Of a stretch of 64,000 nucleotides of DNA, positions 24,994 to 32,628 are shown piece by piece. The stretch is from assembly GCA_045658985.1 (NCBI GenBank), contig JAZOWC010000066.1:1-64000 (forward strand), given 5' to 3'. The stretch comes from RGIG3513 sp045658985 (lineage in GTDB: Bacteria; Bacillota; Clostridia; Oscillospirales; Butyricicoccaceae). The notes under the pieces are model-generated. The model was not told where the DNA came from. It made no database searches and saw nothing but the letters and a program-made list of their open reading frames with translations. Position 1 is the first letter of the stretch. Each line of letters begins with the position of its first letter. A program made the translations under genes and the position numbers.

Positions 24994-26172
24994 ATGGCAA
25001 GAGATATCGGCGCAGAAAGCCTGAAAATGCACTACGAAAAGCGCGGCAAAATAGAGGTTGTCGCCACCGTTCCCTGCTCCAGCAAAGAAGATCTGTCTCT
25101 GGCATACACCCCCGGCGTTGCCACCCCCTGTCTGGAGATCCAGAAGGACATAAACAAATCCTACGAACTGACCCGCCGCCACAATCTGTGCGCCGTTATC
25201 ACCGACGGCAGCGCCGTTCTCGGTCTGGGCGATATCGGCCCCGAGGCAGGTATGCCCGTTATGGGGGGCAAAAGCGCTCTGTTCAAATCCTTCGGCGACG
25301 TGGACGCATTCCCTCTCTGTGTCAAGACCAAGGACGTTGACGAGTTTGTCAACACAGTTTATATGATCTCCGGCTCTTTCGGCGGCATCAATCTGGAGGA
25401 TATTTCTGCCCCCCGCTGCTTCGAGATCGAGCGCAAGCTGAAGGAAAAGTGCGATATTCCCATATTCCACGACGATCAGCACGGCACAGCCGTTATCGTT
25501 CTGGCAGGTCTGCTGAATGCACTCAAGGTGGTCGGCAAGCAGAAGGAGACCGTCAAGATCGTCACCTGCGGCGCAGGTGCAGCCGGCATTGCAATTGTCA
25601 AGATGCTGCTGAGTGCAGGCTTCAAGAACATTACCATGTGCGACAAGAACGGCGCTCTGCACAAAGGCTGCCCCGGCATGAACTGGGCTCAGGGCGAGAT
25701 GGCTCTCATCACCAACCCCGAGCAGTCCGGCGGCACTCTGGCCGAGAACCTCCAAGGCGCCGATGTGTTCATCGGCACCTCGGCACCCGGACTGGTCACC
25801 ACCGAGATGGTCAAGACCATGAACCGCGACGCCATTATCTTTGCCTGCGCCAACCCCACCCCCGCGATATTCCCCGAGGAGGGCAAGGCAGGCGGCGCAA
25901 AGGTCATCTCCACCGGCCGCTCCGACTACCCCAACCAGATCAACAACGTGCTGGCATTCCCCGGTATCTTCCGCGGTGTGTTTGACGTCCGTGCAAGCGA
26001 CATCAACGAGGAGATGAAGGTCGCAGCCGCCATGGCTCTGGCCGAGCTGGTTCCCGACGAGGAGCTCAATGAGAACAATATCATGCCTGCCGCATTCGAC
26101 GAGCGCGTAGGCCCCGCCGTTGCCAAGGCTGTTGCCGAAGCCGCACGCAGAACCGGCGTAGCAAGAATATAA
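24994..26172 (+). CDS. NAD(P)-dependent malic enzyme
   Basis: 392 residues, the short bacterial form without a phosphotransacetylase tail. Decarboxylates malate to pyruvate with NAD(P) reduction, or runs in reverse. N-terminal domain with LAYTPGVA (catalytic Tyr) and ITDGSAVLGLGDIGP; metal-binding FHDDQHGTA; Rossmann domain with TCGAGAAGIAIVK; ANPTPAIFPEE and NQINNVLAFPGIFRG near the end. Single gene with its own promoter and terminator; AAGAGG precedes the ATG. Cofactor preference not assigned. Confidence 0.95.
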   Translation: MARDIGAESLKMHYEKRGKIEVVATVPCSSKEDLSLAYTPGVATPCLEIQKDINKSYELTRRHNLCAVITDGSAVLGLGDIGPEAGMPVMGGKSALFKSFGDVDAFPLCVKTKDVDEFVNTVYMISGSFGGINLEDISAPRCFEIERKLKEKCDIPIFHDDQHGTAVIVLAGLLNALKVVGKQKETVKIVTCGAGAAGIAIVKMLLSAGFKNITMCDKNGALHKGCPGMNWAQGEMALITNPEQSGGTLAENLQGADVFIGTSAPGLVTTEMVKTMNRDAIIFACANPTPAIFPEEGKAGGAKVISTGRSDYPNQINNVLAFPGIFRGVFDVRASDINEEMKVAAAMALAELVPDEELNENNIMPAAFDERVGPAVAKAVAEAARRTGVARI

Positions 26173-26190
26173 GAAAGCTCACATACGCAA

Positions 26191-26221
26191 AAACCTCCAA
26201 GCCGGCGCTTGGAGGTTTTTT
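26191..26221 (+). terminator. Terminator of the malic enzyme gene
   Basis: 10-bp stem ACCTCCAAGC (26193-26202) with GCTTGGAGGT (26207-26216), followed by T6. Confidence 0.9.
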
Positions 26222-26256
26222 GATGTTGTATTGCAGTGCCGATTATGAAAATGCTG

Positions 26257-26390
26257 TATTGGCTTGCGCCAATATGATATACCGTCGACGCGGTATGATA
26301 TACGCCTGCGGCGTATGATATATTTTGCTTCGCAAAATATGAAGGTGTCCTGCGGACGATTAGTGAACACGGGAGGCGAAACGCCTCCCC
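26257..26390. repeat. Hairpin array with ATGATAT spacers
   Basis: Successive short hairpins (ATTGGCTTGCGCCAAT, ACCGTCGACGCGGT, ACGCCTGCGGCGT, ATTTTGCTTCGCAAAAT, then GTCCTGCGGAC and GGGAGGCGAAACGCCTCCC). The first four are separated by an exact 7-base spacer, ATGATAT. Stems differ in sequence while spacers are constant, so this is a defined repeat element rather than random palindromes. No ORF is supported. Confidence 0.8.
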
Positions 26391-26517
26391 TACGAACCCC
26401 TTAATAAGCCTGGGGGAACGGGGTTTCGCGTATTATACAAGCAATACGAGCGCAGACAGGCTCACGCGGCTGCTTAATCTGAGAGGGGAAAATGGATGGA
26501 TTTTGTGTCGAGACAAG

Positions 26518-26563
26518 CAACGCGCCCATTGACAGTACTATTTGTACGGCGATGGGCGCGTTG
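26518..26563. other. Long hairpin upstream of amino-acid transporter terminator
   Basis: 12-bp perfect stem CAACGCGCCCAT (26518-26529) with ATGGGCGCGTTG (26552-26563); the 22-base loop has an inner GTAC...GTAC. There is no T-run, so it is not an intrinsic terminator. It might be a small mobile-element remnant or part of an RNA. Confidence 0.5.
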
Positions 26564-26600
26564 TGCAGTATTCGGCGCAAAAGGCGCCATTTTCTCAATC

Positions 26601-26629
26601 AAAAACACCTGCCTGTCGGCAGGTGTTTT
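26601..26629 (-). terminator. Terminator of the amino-acid ABC transporter operon
   Basis: 9-bp stem ACACCTGCC (26605-26613) with GGCAGGTGT (26618-26626), flanked by A5 and T4, so it can act in both directions. Confidence 0.85.
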
Positions 26630-26635
26630 GTATTA

Positions 26636-27412
26636 TTATTCATCAATTCCGAAGCCGGTGAGGAATGCTTTCGTCAGTTCACTCTGAGGATTGTCAAAGA
26701 CTTCCTCGGGTGTGCCTTCTTCTTCTATAACACCGTTGGCCATAAAGATGACCTTGTCGGCAACCTTGCGGGCAAAATCCATCTCGTGGGTGACCACCAC
26801 CATGGTACGGTCGGAGGATTTGAGGCTGCGGATAACACGCAGCACCTCGCCCGTCAGGTTGGGGTCGAGAGCCGAGGTGGGCTCGTCAAAGCAGAGTATC
26901 TCGGGAGAGAGGGCCAGTGCGCGGGCGATGGCCACACGCTGCTGCTGACCGCCCGACAGCTGGCAGGGATAATTCTGCGCCTTGTCGGCCAGACCAACTC
27001 TGGTGAGCAGGTCGGTTGCGGTTTTGTTGATCTCGTCGAGGATGGCTTTTTTGTTCTGCTTGTAGTCCTCGCGCTCCTGAGACAGAAGCTCCAGAGCGAG
27101 GGTGACGTTCTTGTGTACGGTGTACTGGGGGAACAGGTTGAAGGACTGGAACACCAGACCGAAGTGCAGGCGTTTTTTGCGGATCTCCTCGTCCTTGTCG
27201 CAGCCGTCGAGCAGAGGCTTGCCCGAGACGGTGATCTGTCCGCCGTCGGGAGTCTCGAGGAAGTTGAGGCAACGCAAAAGGGTGGTCTTGCCGCTGCCCG
27301 AAGAGCCGATGATGGCCAGAACCTCGCCTTTTTCCAGAGAGAAGCTGACACCCTTGAGAACCTGCAGGGAGCCAAAGCTCTTTGTTAAGTTGTCTACAGT
27401 CAAATGTGCCAT
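26636..27412 (-). CDS. Polar amino acid ABC transporter ATP-binding protein
   Basis: 258 residues. GlnQ/HisP-type ATPase: Walker A GSSGSGKTT, signature LSGGQQQRVAIARAL, Walker B LCFDEPTSALDP, H-loop VVVTHEMDFARKV. Cytoplasmic motor for import of an amino acid. Starts 3 bases after the permease stop; third gene of a binding protein-permease-ATPase operon. Substrate not readable from this subunit. Confidence 0.93.
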   Translation of the reverse strand: MAHLTVDNLTKSFGSLQVLKGVSFSLEKGEVLAIIGSSGSGKTTLLRCLNFLETPDGGQITVSGKPLLDGCDKDEEIRKKRLHFGLVFQSFNLFPQYTVHKNVTLALELLSQEREDYKQNKKAILDEINKTATDLLTRVGLADKAQNYPCQLSGGQQQRVAIARALALSPEILCFDEPTSALDPNLTGEVLRVIRSLKSSDRTMVVVTHEMDFARKVADKVIFMANGVIEEEGTPEEVFDNPQSELTKAFLTGFGIDE

Positions 27413-27415
27413 CTG

Positions 27416-28111
27416 TTAACCTCTGAAATAGTCAAGTTTCTTTTCAAGCTTGCCAAGGAGTATGGTGAGTATGCCGACGAATATCAGGTAGAACACGCCG
27501 GTGAAGAACAAGGGCCAAATAAGAGCCTTGGTAGCGGCAAGATGCTTTGCCTGATAGATGATCTCGGTGACGACGATGCAGTTTGCCAGTGCGGTGTCCT
27601 TGATGAGGGTGATGATCTCGTTGGACATAGGGGGCACGATGCGCTTGATGACCTGCACCAGAACGATCTTGCGGAATACCTGGGACTTGGTCAGGCCAAG
27701 CACGTAGCCTGCCTCATACTGACCGTAGGATATGCTTTCGATACCGCCGCGGTAGATCTCCGAAAAATAGCAGGCATAGTTGATAGTGAATGCTATCAGT
27801 ACGGCCACCACTCGGCCCGCATCCTCGATGCCGTAGTTGACGAACATATGGATGTCGATCTTGCTGAACAGAGGGAAGTTGAAGATCAGGCCGGGCACGT
27901 AGTAGATGATGAATATCTGCAGCATGAGAGGCACGCCGCGAACTATCCATACCACTATTTTGGACAGCGCTTTGAGGGGCCCAAACTTGCTCATTGAACA
28001 GAAGGCTATAGGCAAACCAAGCGGTGCACCGCAAAGCAGTGTCACCGCAAAGATAAGCAAAGATATTTTAAAGCCTTCCCATAGAAATAACGTTACTTCT
28101 AAAAAAGACAT
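27416..28111 (-). CDS. Polar amino acid ABC transporter permease
   Basis: 231 residues with about five membrane helices and the His/Glu/Gln-family permease region (GVPLMLQIFIIYY, and EAA loop GYVLGLTKSQVFRKIVL). Forms the membrane pore, probably as a homodimer because only one permease gene is present. Lies 24 bases after the binding-protein gene. Confidence 0.92.
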   Translation of the reverse strand: MSFLEVTLFLWEGFKISLLIFAVTLLCGAPLGLPIAFCSMSKFGPLKALSKIVVWIVRGVPLMLQIFIIYYVPGLIFNFPLFSKIDIHMFVNYGIEDAGRVVAVLIAFTINYACYFSEIYRGGIESISYGQYEAGYVLGLTKSQVFRKIVLVQVIKRIVPPMSNEIITLIKDTALANCIVVTEIIYQAKHLAATKALIWPLFFTGVFYLIFVGILTILLGKLEKKLDYFRG

Positions 28112-28135
28112 AAGTACCTTTAGTTGTTGAGATTT

Positions 28136-28921
28136 TTACTTCTGGTCGGAGAAGTCGGTGATGACGGTGTTGCCTACGCCGTACTTTTCACCCAGAGCGG
28201 CGATGGTGCCGTCCTTGGCCAGCTTCTCAAGCTGCTTGTTGACGTTTGCTGTCAGCTCGCTGCCCTTCTTGAAGCCGATTGCGTAGTACTCAACGTCGCT
28301 GGACAGATCTTCAACGATCTGCAGGTCGGCATAGTCGCCCTTGCCGCAGTAGCTCTTTGCCAGCTGTGCATCCAGTACGCAGAAAGCAGCGGTGCCGCTC
28401 TTGACCTCGAAGAGGCAGTCGGTCTGCTTGAGGAAGCCCTTGATGGTAGCGCCTTCGAAGCTCTTGCCGTAGCCTTCGCCTGCGCTGCCGCTTTCAGCTG
28501 CGCCCTGCTTGCCGCTCAGATCGGCAGCGGTCTTGATGCCGGAATCCTTCTTGACAACGATAACCTGACGGTTTTCCATGTAATTGTAGGAGAAGTCGAC
28601 CTTCTGTGCTCTCTGTACGCCGTCATCGTCATCAGCGACGTTAGCGGTAAAGCCGTTCCAGATGCAGTCGATGTTGCCGGAGTTAACGTCGGTGTACTTT
28701 GCGCTCCACTCGATCTCTTTGAAAACTACCTTGTAGCCCAGACCCTCGAATACAGCCTCAGCCAGCTCGGTGTCGAAGCCGACCAGCTTGCCGCTCTCGT
28801 CCAGATAGTTCATAGGTGCATAATCGGTGTAGCCGACTACGACGGTCTTTTCTTCTTTGCAGCCTGCAAACAGAGTGATTGCAGCCATAAGTACCAGTGC
28901 CAGTGCAATAAACTTTTTCAT
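28136..28921 (-). CDS. Amino acid ABC transporter substrate-binding lipoprotein
   Basis: 261 residues. Signal peptide with LFAGC lipobox (Cys20); mature protein is a family-3 solute-binding protein: VVGYTDYAPMNYLDESGKLVGFD, then ECF-like IDCIWNGFT and YNYMENRQVIVV. Family members bind glutamine, cystine, arginine or related amino acids. First gene of the operon, with promoter at 28964-28992 and AAAGGAG 8 bases before the ATG. Confidence 0.93.
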   Translation of the reverse strand: MKKFIALALVLMAAITLFAGCKEEKTVVVGYTDYAPMNYLDESGKLVGFDTELAEAVFEGLGYKVVFKEIEWSAKYTDVNSGNIDCIWNGFTANVADDDDGVQRAQKVDFSYNYMENRQVIVVKKDSGIKTAADLSGKQGAAESGSAGEGYGKSFEGATIKGFLKQTDCLFEVKSGTAAFCVLDAQLAKSYCGKGDYADLQIVEDLSSDVEYYAIGFKKGSELTANVNKQLEKLAKDGTIAALGEKYGVGNTVITDFSDQK

Positions 28922-28963
28922 TGTGTGTGTCTCCTTTTGTGTTATGTATTTACGACGATGCCT

Positions 28964-28992
28964 ATTTTAACACTTTAATGCGATAAAGTCAA
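28964..28992 (-). promoter_or_regulatory. Promoter of the amino-acid ABC transporter operon
   Basis: TTGACT (28987-28992), 17-base spacer, TAAAAT (28964-28969). Confidence 0.7.
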
Positions 28993-29070
28993 TAGTTATT
29001 TTGCATAATTTCCAAAAAGTTTTTGTCCCCTCCCGGCTGCAGCTCAGGGTGACTTGGAGCATAAAACAGC

Positions 29071-29100
29071 AAACGGAGAAGCGGGCTCCTTCTCCGTTTT
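29071..29100. terminator. Terminator after the 49-residue membrane protein gene
   Basis: 9-bp stem ACGGAGAAG (29073-29081) with CTTCTCCGT (29089-29097), flanked by AAA and TTTT; can act in both directions. Confidence 0.7.
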
Positions 29101-29104
29101 GGAA

Positions 29105-29254
29105 TTATTTATTATCTTTTTCTTCAGTCGAACTTTCTTCTTTTATTGCAGTATGTGCATCAATAATAGCGTGTTTAATTGCTAAATAAATTGCTACATA
29201 TGCAACAACCCCCGCCATTACGACTCCTACTAATGCTCCTAACAGTCCATTCAT
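29105..29254 (-). CDS. 49-residue membrane protein
   Basis: Too short for ordinary gene callers. Starts MNGLLGALVGVVMAGVVAYV, one membrane helix at about 3-26, then IKHAIIDAHTAIKEESSTEE and a charged end. TTAGGAG lies 9 bases before the ATG, the stop TAA is just before a terminator stem, and the start is 26 bases after the nitroreductase stop. Codons are A/T-rich (TTA, GTA, GCA, ATT, AAA), unlike neighbouring genes rich in CTG and GTC, which suggests later arrival. Function unknown. Confidence 0.6.
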   Translation of the reverse strand: MNGLLGALVGVVMAGVVAYVAIYLAIKHAIIDAHTAIKEESSTEEKDNK

Positions 29255-29280
29255 GACTTCACACTCCTAACTATAGGCTT

Positions 29281-29793
29281 TTACAGTACGACTGCAAGCT
29301 CCTCGATGCTCTTGCTTTCAAAATGCATGGGCAGGGGCGCTGCGTCCTCGGCGGCATAGCCCAGAGTCAGCAGGTTGAGAGGCTCCACTCCCTCGGGCAG
29401 GTTAAAAGCGGCCTTGAGCTTCTGAGGGTCATAGTGATGGACCCAGCAGGAGGTCAGACCCATATCCTGCGCCTTGAGCATCATATAGGTGGTGACGATG
29501 GCGGCGTCGGTCTCGGCAGCACTGCGGCCGCTGTAACGGTTGCGCCACGCTGCGTCAATTTCTGCGCAGACCATCATGACCAGAGGCGCGTTGAATGCGC
29601 ACTTGGTGCAGGCGCGGATCTTGGTGATTGCGTCCTCGCTCTTGAGCACGTACACCCTCTGAGGCTGATCGTTGTGGCCGGTGGGAGCTATACGCATAGC
29701 CTCCAGCAGTGCGTCGATCTTGCTGTCCTCCACGGGGGTATCCAGATAGCTTCTTACCGAATAGCGCTCTTCAAAAATCTTACTGAGTTCCAT
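29281..29793 (-). CDS. Nitroreductase family protein
   Basis: 170 residues from the ATG at 29793, two bases after the prfB stop codon, so translation is probably coupled; no strong RBS is visible. FMN-dependent oxidoreductase fold: RYSVRSY (FMN phosphate contact), RIAPTGHNDQP, and GLTSCWVHHYDP followed by LLTLGYA. Short nitroreductases reduce nitro compounds, quinones or flavins with NAD(P)H; the true substrate is unknown. Pairing with prfB has no evident functional meaning. Confidence 0.85.
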   Translation of the reverse strand: MELSKIFEERYSVRSYLDTPVEDSKIDALLEAMRIAPTGHNDQPQRVYVLKSEDAITKIRACTKCAFNAPLVMMVCAEIDAAWRNRYSGRSAAETDAAIVTTYMMLKAQDMGLTSCWVHHYDPQKLKAAFNLPEGVEPLNLLTLGYAAEDAAPLPMHFESKSIEELAVVL

Positions 29794-29795
29794 AA

Positions 29796-30914
29796 TTACT
29801 TTGCCCACTCTCCCGTTGCGGCACACTTGAGGTATGCATTGATGAATCCGTCAAGGTCTCCGTCCATAACTGCGCCGATGTTGCCGTTCTCAAAGCCGGT
29901 GCGATGGTCTTTGGCCAGAGTGTAGGGCATAAATACGTAGGAACGGATCTGGCTGCCCCACTCGCTCTTCTTCTGCTCGCCCTTGTTATCCTCGATCTTG
30001 TCAAGTTGCTCGCGCTCTTTGATCTCCATCAGCTTACTCTTGAGCATACGCATCGCAACTTCGCGGTTTTGATGCTGGGAGCGCTCGTTCTGACAGGCAA
30101 CGACGATACCCGTGGGGATATGGGTGATACGGATAGCACTCTCGGTCTTGTTGACGTGCTGGCCGCCTGCACCGCCCGAGCGGTAGGTGTCGACCTTGAG
30201 GTCGTCGGGGCTGATGTCGATCTGAATATCGTCGGTCATTTCGGGCATAACTTCGACAGCCGAGAAGCTGGTGTGGCGTCTGCCGGAAGAGTCAAAGGGC
30301 GAAACGCGGACCAGACGGTGGACACCGCCCTCGCTCTTGAGGTAGCCGAAGGCGTTCTCGCCTTCAATCAGCAGGTCGGCGCTCTTGAGGCCTGCCTCGT
30401 CGCCGTCGATATAGTCGAGAACCTTGTACTTGAAGCCCTTGGAGTTTGCCCACTGGGTATACATACGGAACAGCATCTGTGCCCAGTCCTGAGCCTCGGT
30501 GCCGCCTGCACCTGCGTGGAAGGACATAATGGCGTTGTTCTTGTCATACTCGCCGGTGAGCAGGGTGGTCAGGGTCTGTTTGTCCAGCTCGGCGGTGAAT
30601 GCGTTGAAGCCTGCCTCCACCTCGGGGAACAGACTCTCATCCTCCATCTCCTCTGCCATCTCGATGAGGGTGACAACATCCTCGTACTGGGTCTTGAGCG
30701 CCGCAAAACGCGCAGCCTTGTCCTTGAGCTGCTTGGCAGTCTGCAGTACCTGCTGGCTTCTGGCGGGATCGCTCCAGAAATCAGGCTCTGCGGAAATAGC
30801 CTCAAGGCGCTCGATCTCTTTTGCACCCTTTTCAAGGTCGAGCGCTGCACGCAGACTCTCAAGAGAGGGGCCAAGATTGTTAAGTTTGAATCTTATATCG
30901 TCATAAATAAGCAT
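29796..30914 (-). CDS. prfB: Peptide chain release factor 2
   Basis: 372 residues from the ATG at 30914 (GGAGGAG 5 bases upstream). Reads UGA and UAA stop codons. Stop-recognition motif SPF is in RVSPFDSSGRRHTSF and the peptidyl-hydrolysis GGQ in RSGGAGGQHVNKTES. Most bacterial prfB genes need a +1 frameshift at an early in-frame UGA; here the N-terminal region reads through without one, so that autoregulation is absent. Length is normal for the family. Promoter at 30935-30963. Confidence 0.95.
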   Translation of the reverse strand: MLIYDDIRFKLNNLGPSLESLRAALDLEKGAKEIERLEAISAEPDFWSDPARSQQVLQTAKQLKDKAARFAALKTQYEDVVTLIEMAEEMEDESLFPEVEAGFNAFTAELDKQTLTTLLTGEYDKNNAIMSFHAGAGGTEAQDWAQMLFRMYTQWANSKGFKYKVLDYIDGDEAGLKSADLLIEGENAFGYLKSEGGVHRLVRVSPFDSSGRRHTSFSAVEVMPEMTDDIQIDISPDDLKVDTYRSGGAGGQHVNKTESAIRITHIPTGIVVACQNERSQHQNREVAMRMLKSKLMEIKEREQLDKIEDNKGEQKKSEWGSQIRSYVFMPYTLAKDHRTGFENGNIGAVMDGDLDGFINAYLKCAATGEWAK

Positions 30915-30934
30915 AATATCTCCTCCATCCAATT

Positions 30935-30963
30935 ATTTTAACAGAAATCAGCCAATAAGTAAA
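30935..30963 (-). promoter_or_regulatory. Promoter of prfB
   Basis: TTTACT (30958-30963), 17-base spacer, TAAAAT (30935-30940). Confidence 0.6.
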
Positions 30964-30992
30964 GAAAAATATGCACGGAATGTTTTTATATG

Positions 30993-31865
30993 TCAGCCGT
31001 CGATGTGTGGCAGGTATTCCATGAACTTTTTCATGGCGGCGGAGGCGGTTTTGCCGTCGCGGAAGGCAAATCCTATATCGCGCCACGCAGGCACGTCAAG
31101 CTCCTTGATAAGTATATTATATGGAGCGCGCTTGAGAATAAGCTCGGGCAGCACAGATATGCCCAGACCGCTCTCCACCATGCTCATGACCGCATAGTCG
31201 TCCCACAGGGTGAAACGGACGTTGGGGTTTATGCCGTATTTTTTGAGCATATCGGTAACGTCCGATCTGCCGCCCTTTTCCAGCAGGAGAAAAGGCTCCT
31301 GCTCCAGCTGCGCGGAGGGGAACTTTTCGCACTCTGCAAGTGGATGGTTTTCGGGGATCACGGCAAGCAGGCGGTCGCGCTTGAGGAATATTGTCTCCAG
31401 CCGCGTTGCGGTGGGCAGGATCAGAAATCCGCAGTCCACCCGACCTGTGTTGATCCACTCCTCGATCTCTCCGTAGTCGCCCAGCAAAAACTCAAAGTCT
31501 ATATAGGGATAGTCTTTTTGGAAGGCTTTGATGATATTGGGCAGCCAGTGGGTGGTGACGCTGGAGATGGTGCCGATGCGTATAAAGCCCGATTTGAGGC
31601 CGTTGATCTCGTCCACCTGAGTGCGCAGGCGGTCAAAATCGGTGCACAGCTGACGGGCATAGGGCAATATTTTGATGCCGTCGCCGGTCAGCCTGACCCC
31701 GCCCTTGCCCCGCTCGAGGAGGGAGACTCCCCATTCTTTTTCCAGATCGGAGATCATTCGGCTGATGCCCGACTGGGTGTAGTTGAGTATCTCTGCGGCT
31801 TTGGTAAAACTGCCGTACTCGACGACTTTGATGAATGACAGATATTTCTGCAGATTGATATCCAT
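30993..31865 (-). CDS. LysR-family transcriptional regulator
   Basis: 290 residues from the second ATG (31865), which has AGGGA 9 bases upstream; the ATG at 31874 directly abuts that RBS. N-terminal winged HTH with FTKAAEILNYTQSGISRMISDLE, then a two-lobed effector domain (about 90-290; IRIGTISSVTTHWLP, and LGISVLPELIL). Divergent from lexA. The regulated genes are unknown; prfB and the nitroreductase follow 78 bases downstream on the same strand. Confidence 0.92.
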   Translation of the reverse strand: MDINLQKYLSFIKVVEYGSFTKAAEILNYTQSGISRMISDLEKEWGVSLLERGKGGVRLTGDGIKILPYARQLCTDFDRLRTQVDEINGLKSGFIRIGTISSVTTHWLPNIIKAFQKDYPYIDFEFLLGDYGEIEEWINTGRVDCGFLILPTATRLETIFLKRDRLLAVIPENHPLAECEKFPSAQLEQEPFLLLEKGGRSDVTDMLKKYGINPNVRFTLWDDYAVMSMVESGLGISVLPELILKRAPYNILIKELDVPAWRDIGFAFRDGKTASAAMKKFMEYLPHIDG

Positions 31866-31920
31866 GGTTTTCATTCCCTATCGTTATATTTGAGACATTG
31901 AACATACATTTTTGTTATAC

Positions 31921-31949
31921 ATTATATAATACACCCTGTCTTTTGTAAA
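31921..31949 (-). promoter_or_regulatory. Promoter of the LysR-type gene
   Basis: TTTACA (31944-31949), 17-base spacer, TATAAT (31921-31926). Confidence 0.65.
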
Positions 31950-31964
31950 AACAAGAGCCAAAAA

Positions 31965-32007
31965 AATCAAACAAATGTTTGATTTTTGCAAAACTGTATG
32001 ATAAAAT
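31965..32007 (+). promoter_or_regulatory. lexA-recG promoter with LexA box
   Basis: A perfect palindrome at 31965-31984 contains CAAAC-N4-GTTTG, matching the Gram-positive LexA box CRAAC-N4-GTTYG. The -35 TTGATT (31979-31984) is inside its right arm; 17 bases on is TAAAAT (32002-32007). LexA bound here would block the promoter, giving autoregulation. Confidence 0.75.
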
Positions 32008-32040
32008 ATCGGTAACAAAAGTAAAAAGGGAGCGGGCAAT

Positions 32041-32628
32041 ATGAAAACGCTGACACCCATCAGAGCCAGAATATTGGAGTTTGTCAATCGGTTTGTGGAC
32101 GACAACGGATTCCCCCCTACCGTCCGCGAGATATGCGAGGCGGTCTCTCTGCGTTCGCCTTCGACCGTGTATTTTCATCTCAATGTCCTCAAGGACGAGG
32201 GCTATCTCAGCAAGGACGGGGGCAAGATGCGCTCGCTGAGCGTCAAAAACAAGCCCTCCTACAAGGCCGTTCCCGTGATAGGTACGGTAACCGCAGGTCA
32301 GCCCATACTGGCGCAGGAGGATATCTGCGGCTACGTGCCCTATGAGAATGCCGAGGGGGTCAAGCTGTTTGCCCTCAAAGTCCGAGGCGACAGTATGATC
32401 AATGCGGGCATCTTGGACGGCGATACTGTTGTAGTTCGCCAGCAGAGCGATGCCCGTCACGGACAGATCGTAGTCGCCATGATTGAGGACGAGGCTACCG
32501 TCAAGCGCCTCAGCCTGAAAAACGGCATATGGCTCATGCCCGAGAACGATGCCTATGAGCCTATAGACGGCACAAACTGCACCGTACTGGGTCTTGTGGT
32601 GGGCCTCTACCGCGACAACGTGATATGA
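32041..32628 (+). CDS. lexA: LexA repressor
   Basis: 195 residues. SOS-response repressor with N-terminal winged HTH (about 1-65; PTVREICEAVSLRSPSTVYF) and a C-terminal S24 self-cleaving domain. Cleavage site Ala85-Gly86 in TVTAGQP, catalytic Ser118 in RGDSMINAG, Lys155 in EATVKRL. Under its own LexA box. Overlaps recG by 4 bases (ATGA), so recG is probably translated with it. RBS AAAAAGGGAG. Confidence 0.95.
   Translation: MKTLTPIRARILEFVNRFVDDNGFPPTVREICEAVSLRSPSTVYFHLNVLKDEGYLSKDGGKMRSLSVKNKPSYKAVPVIGTVTAGQPILAQEDICGYVPYENAEGVKLFALKVRGDSMINAGILDGDTVVVRQQSDARHGQIVVAMIEDEATVKRLSLKNGIWLMPENDAYEPIDGTNCTVLGLVVGLYRDNVI

Noticed and set aside
26257..26390. CRISPR array
   Set aside because: The constant element is only 7 bases and the variable parts are self-complementary hairpins, not spacers between direct repeats of CRISPR length; no cas genes are present.
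26492..26640. Small plus-strand gene after GAGAGGGG at about 26481
   Set aside because: The frame continues antisense through the ABC ATPase gene, and its start runs through a hairpin and a terminator; no protein family seen.
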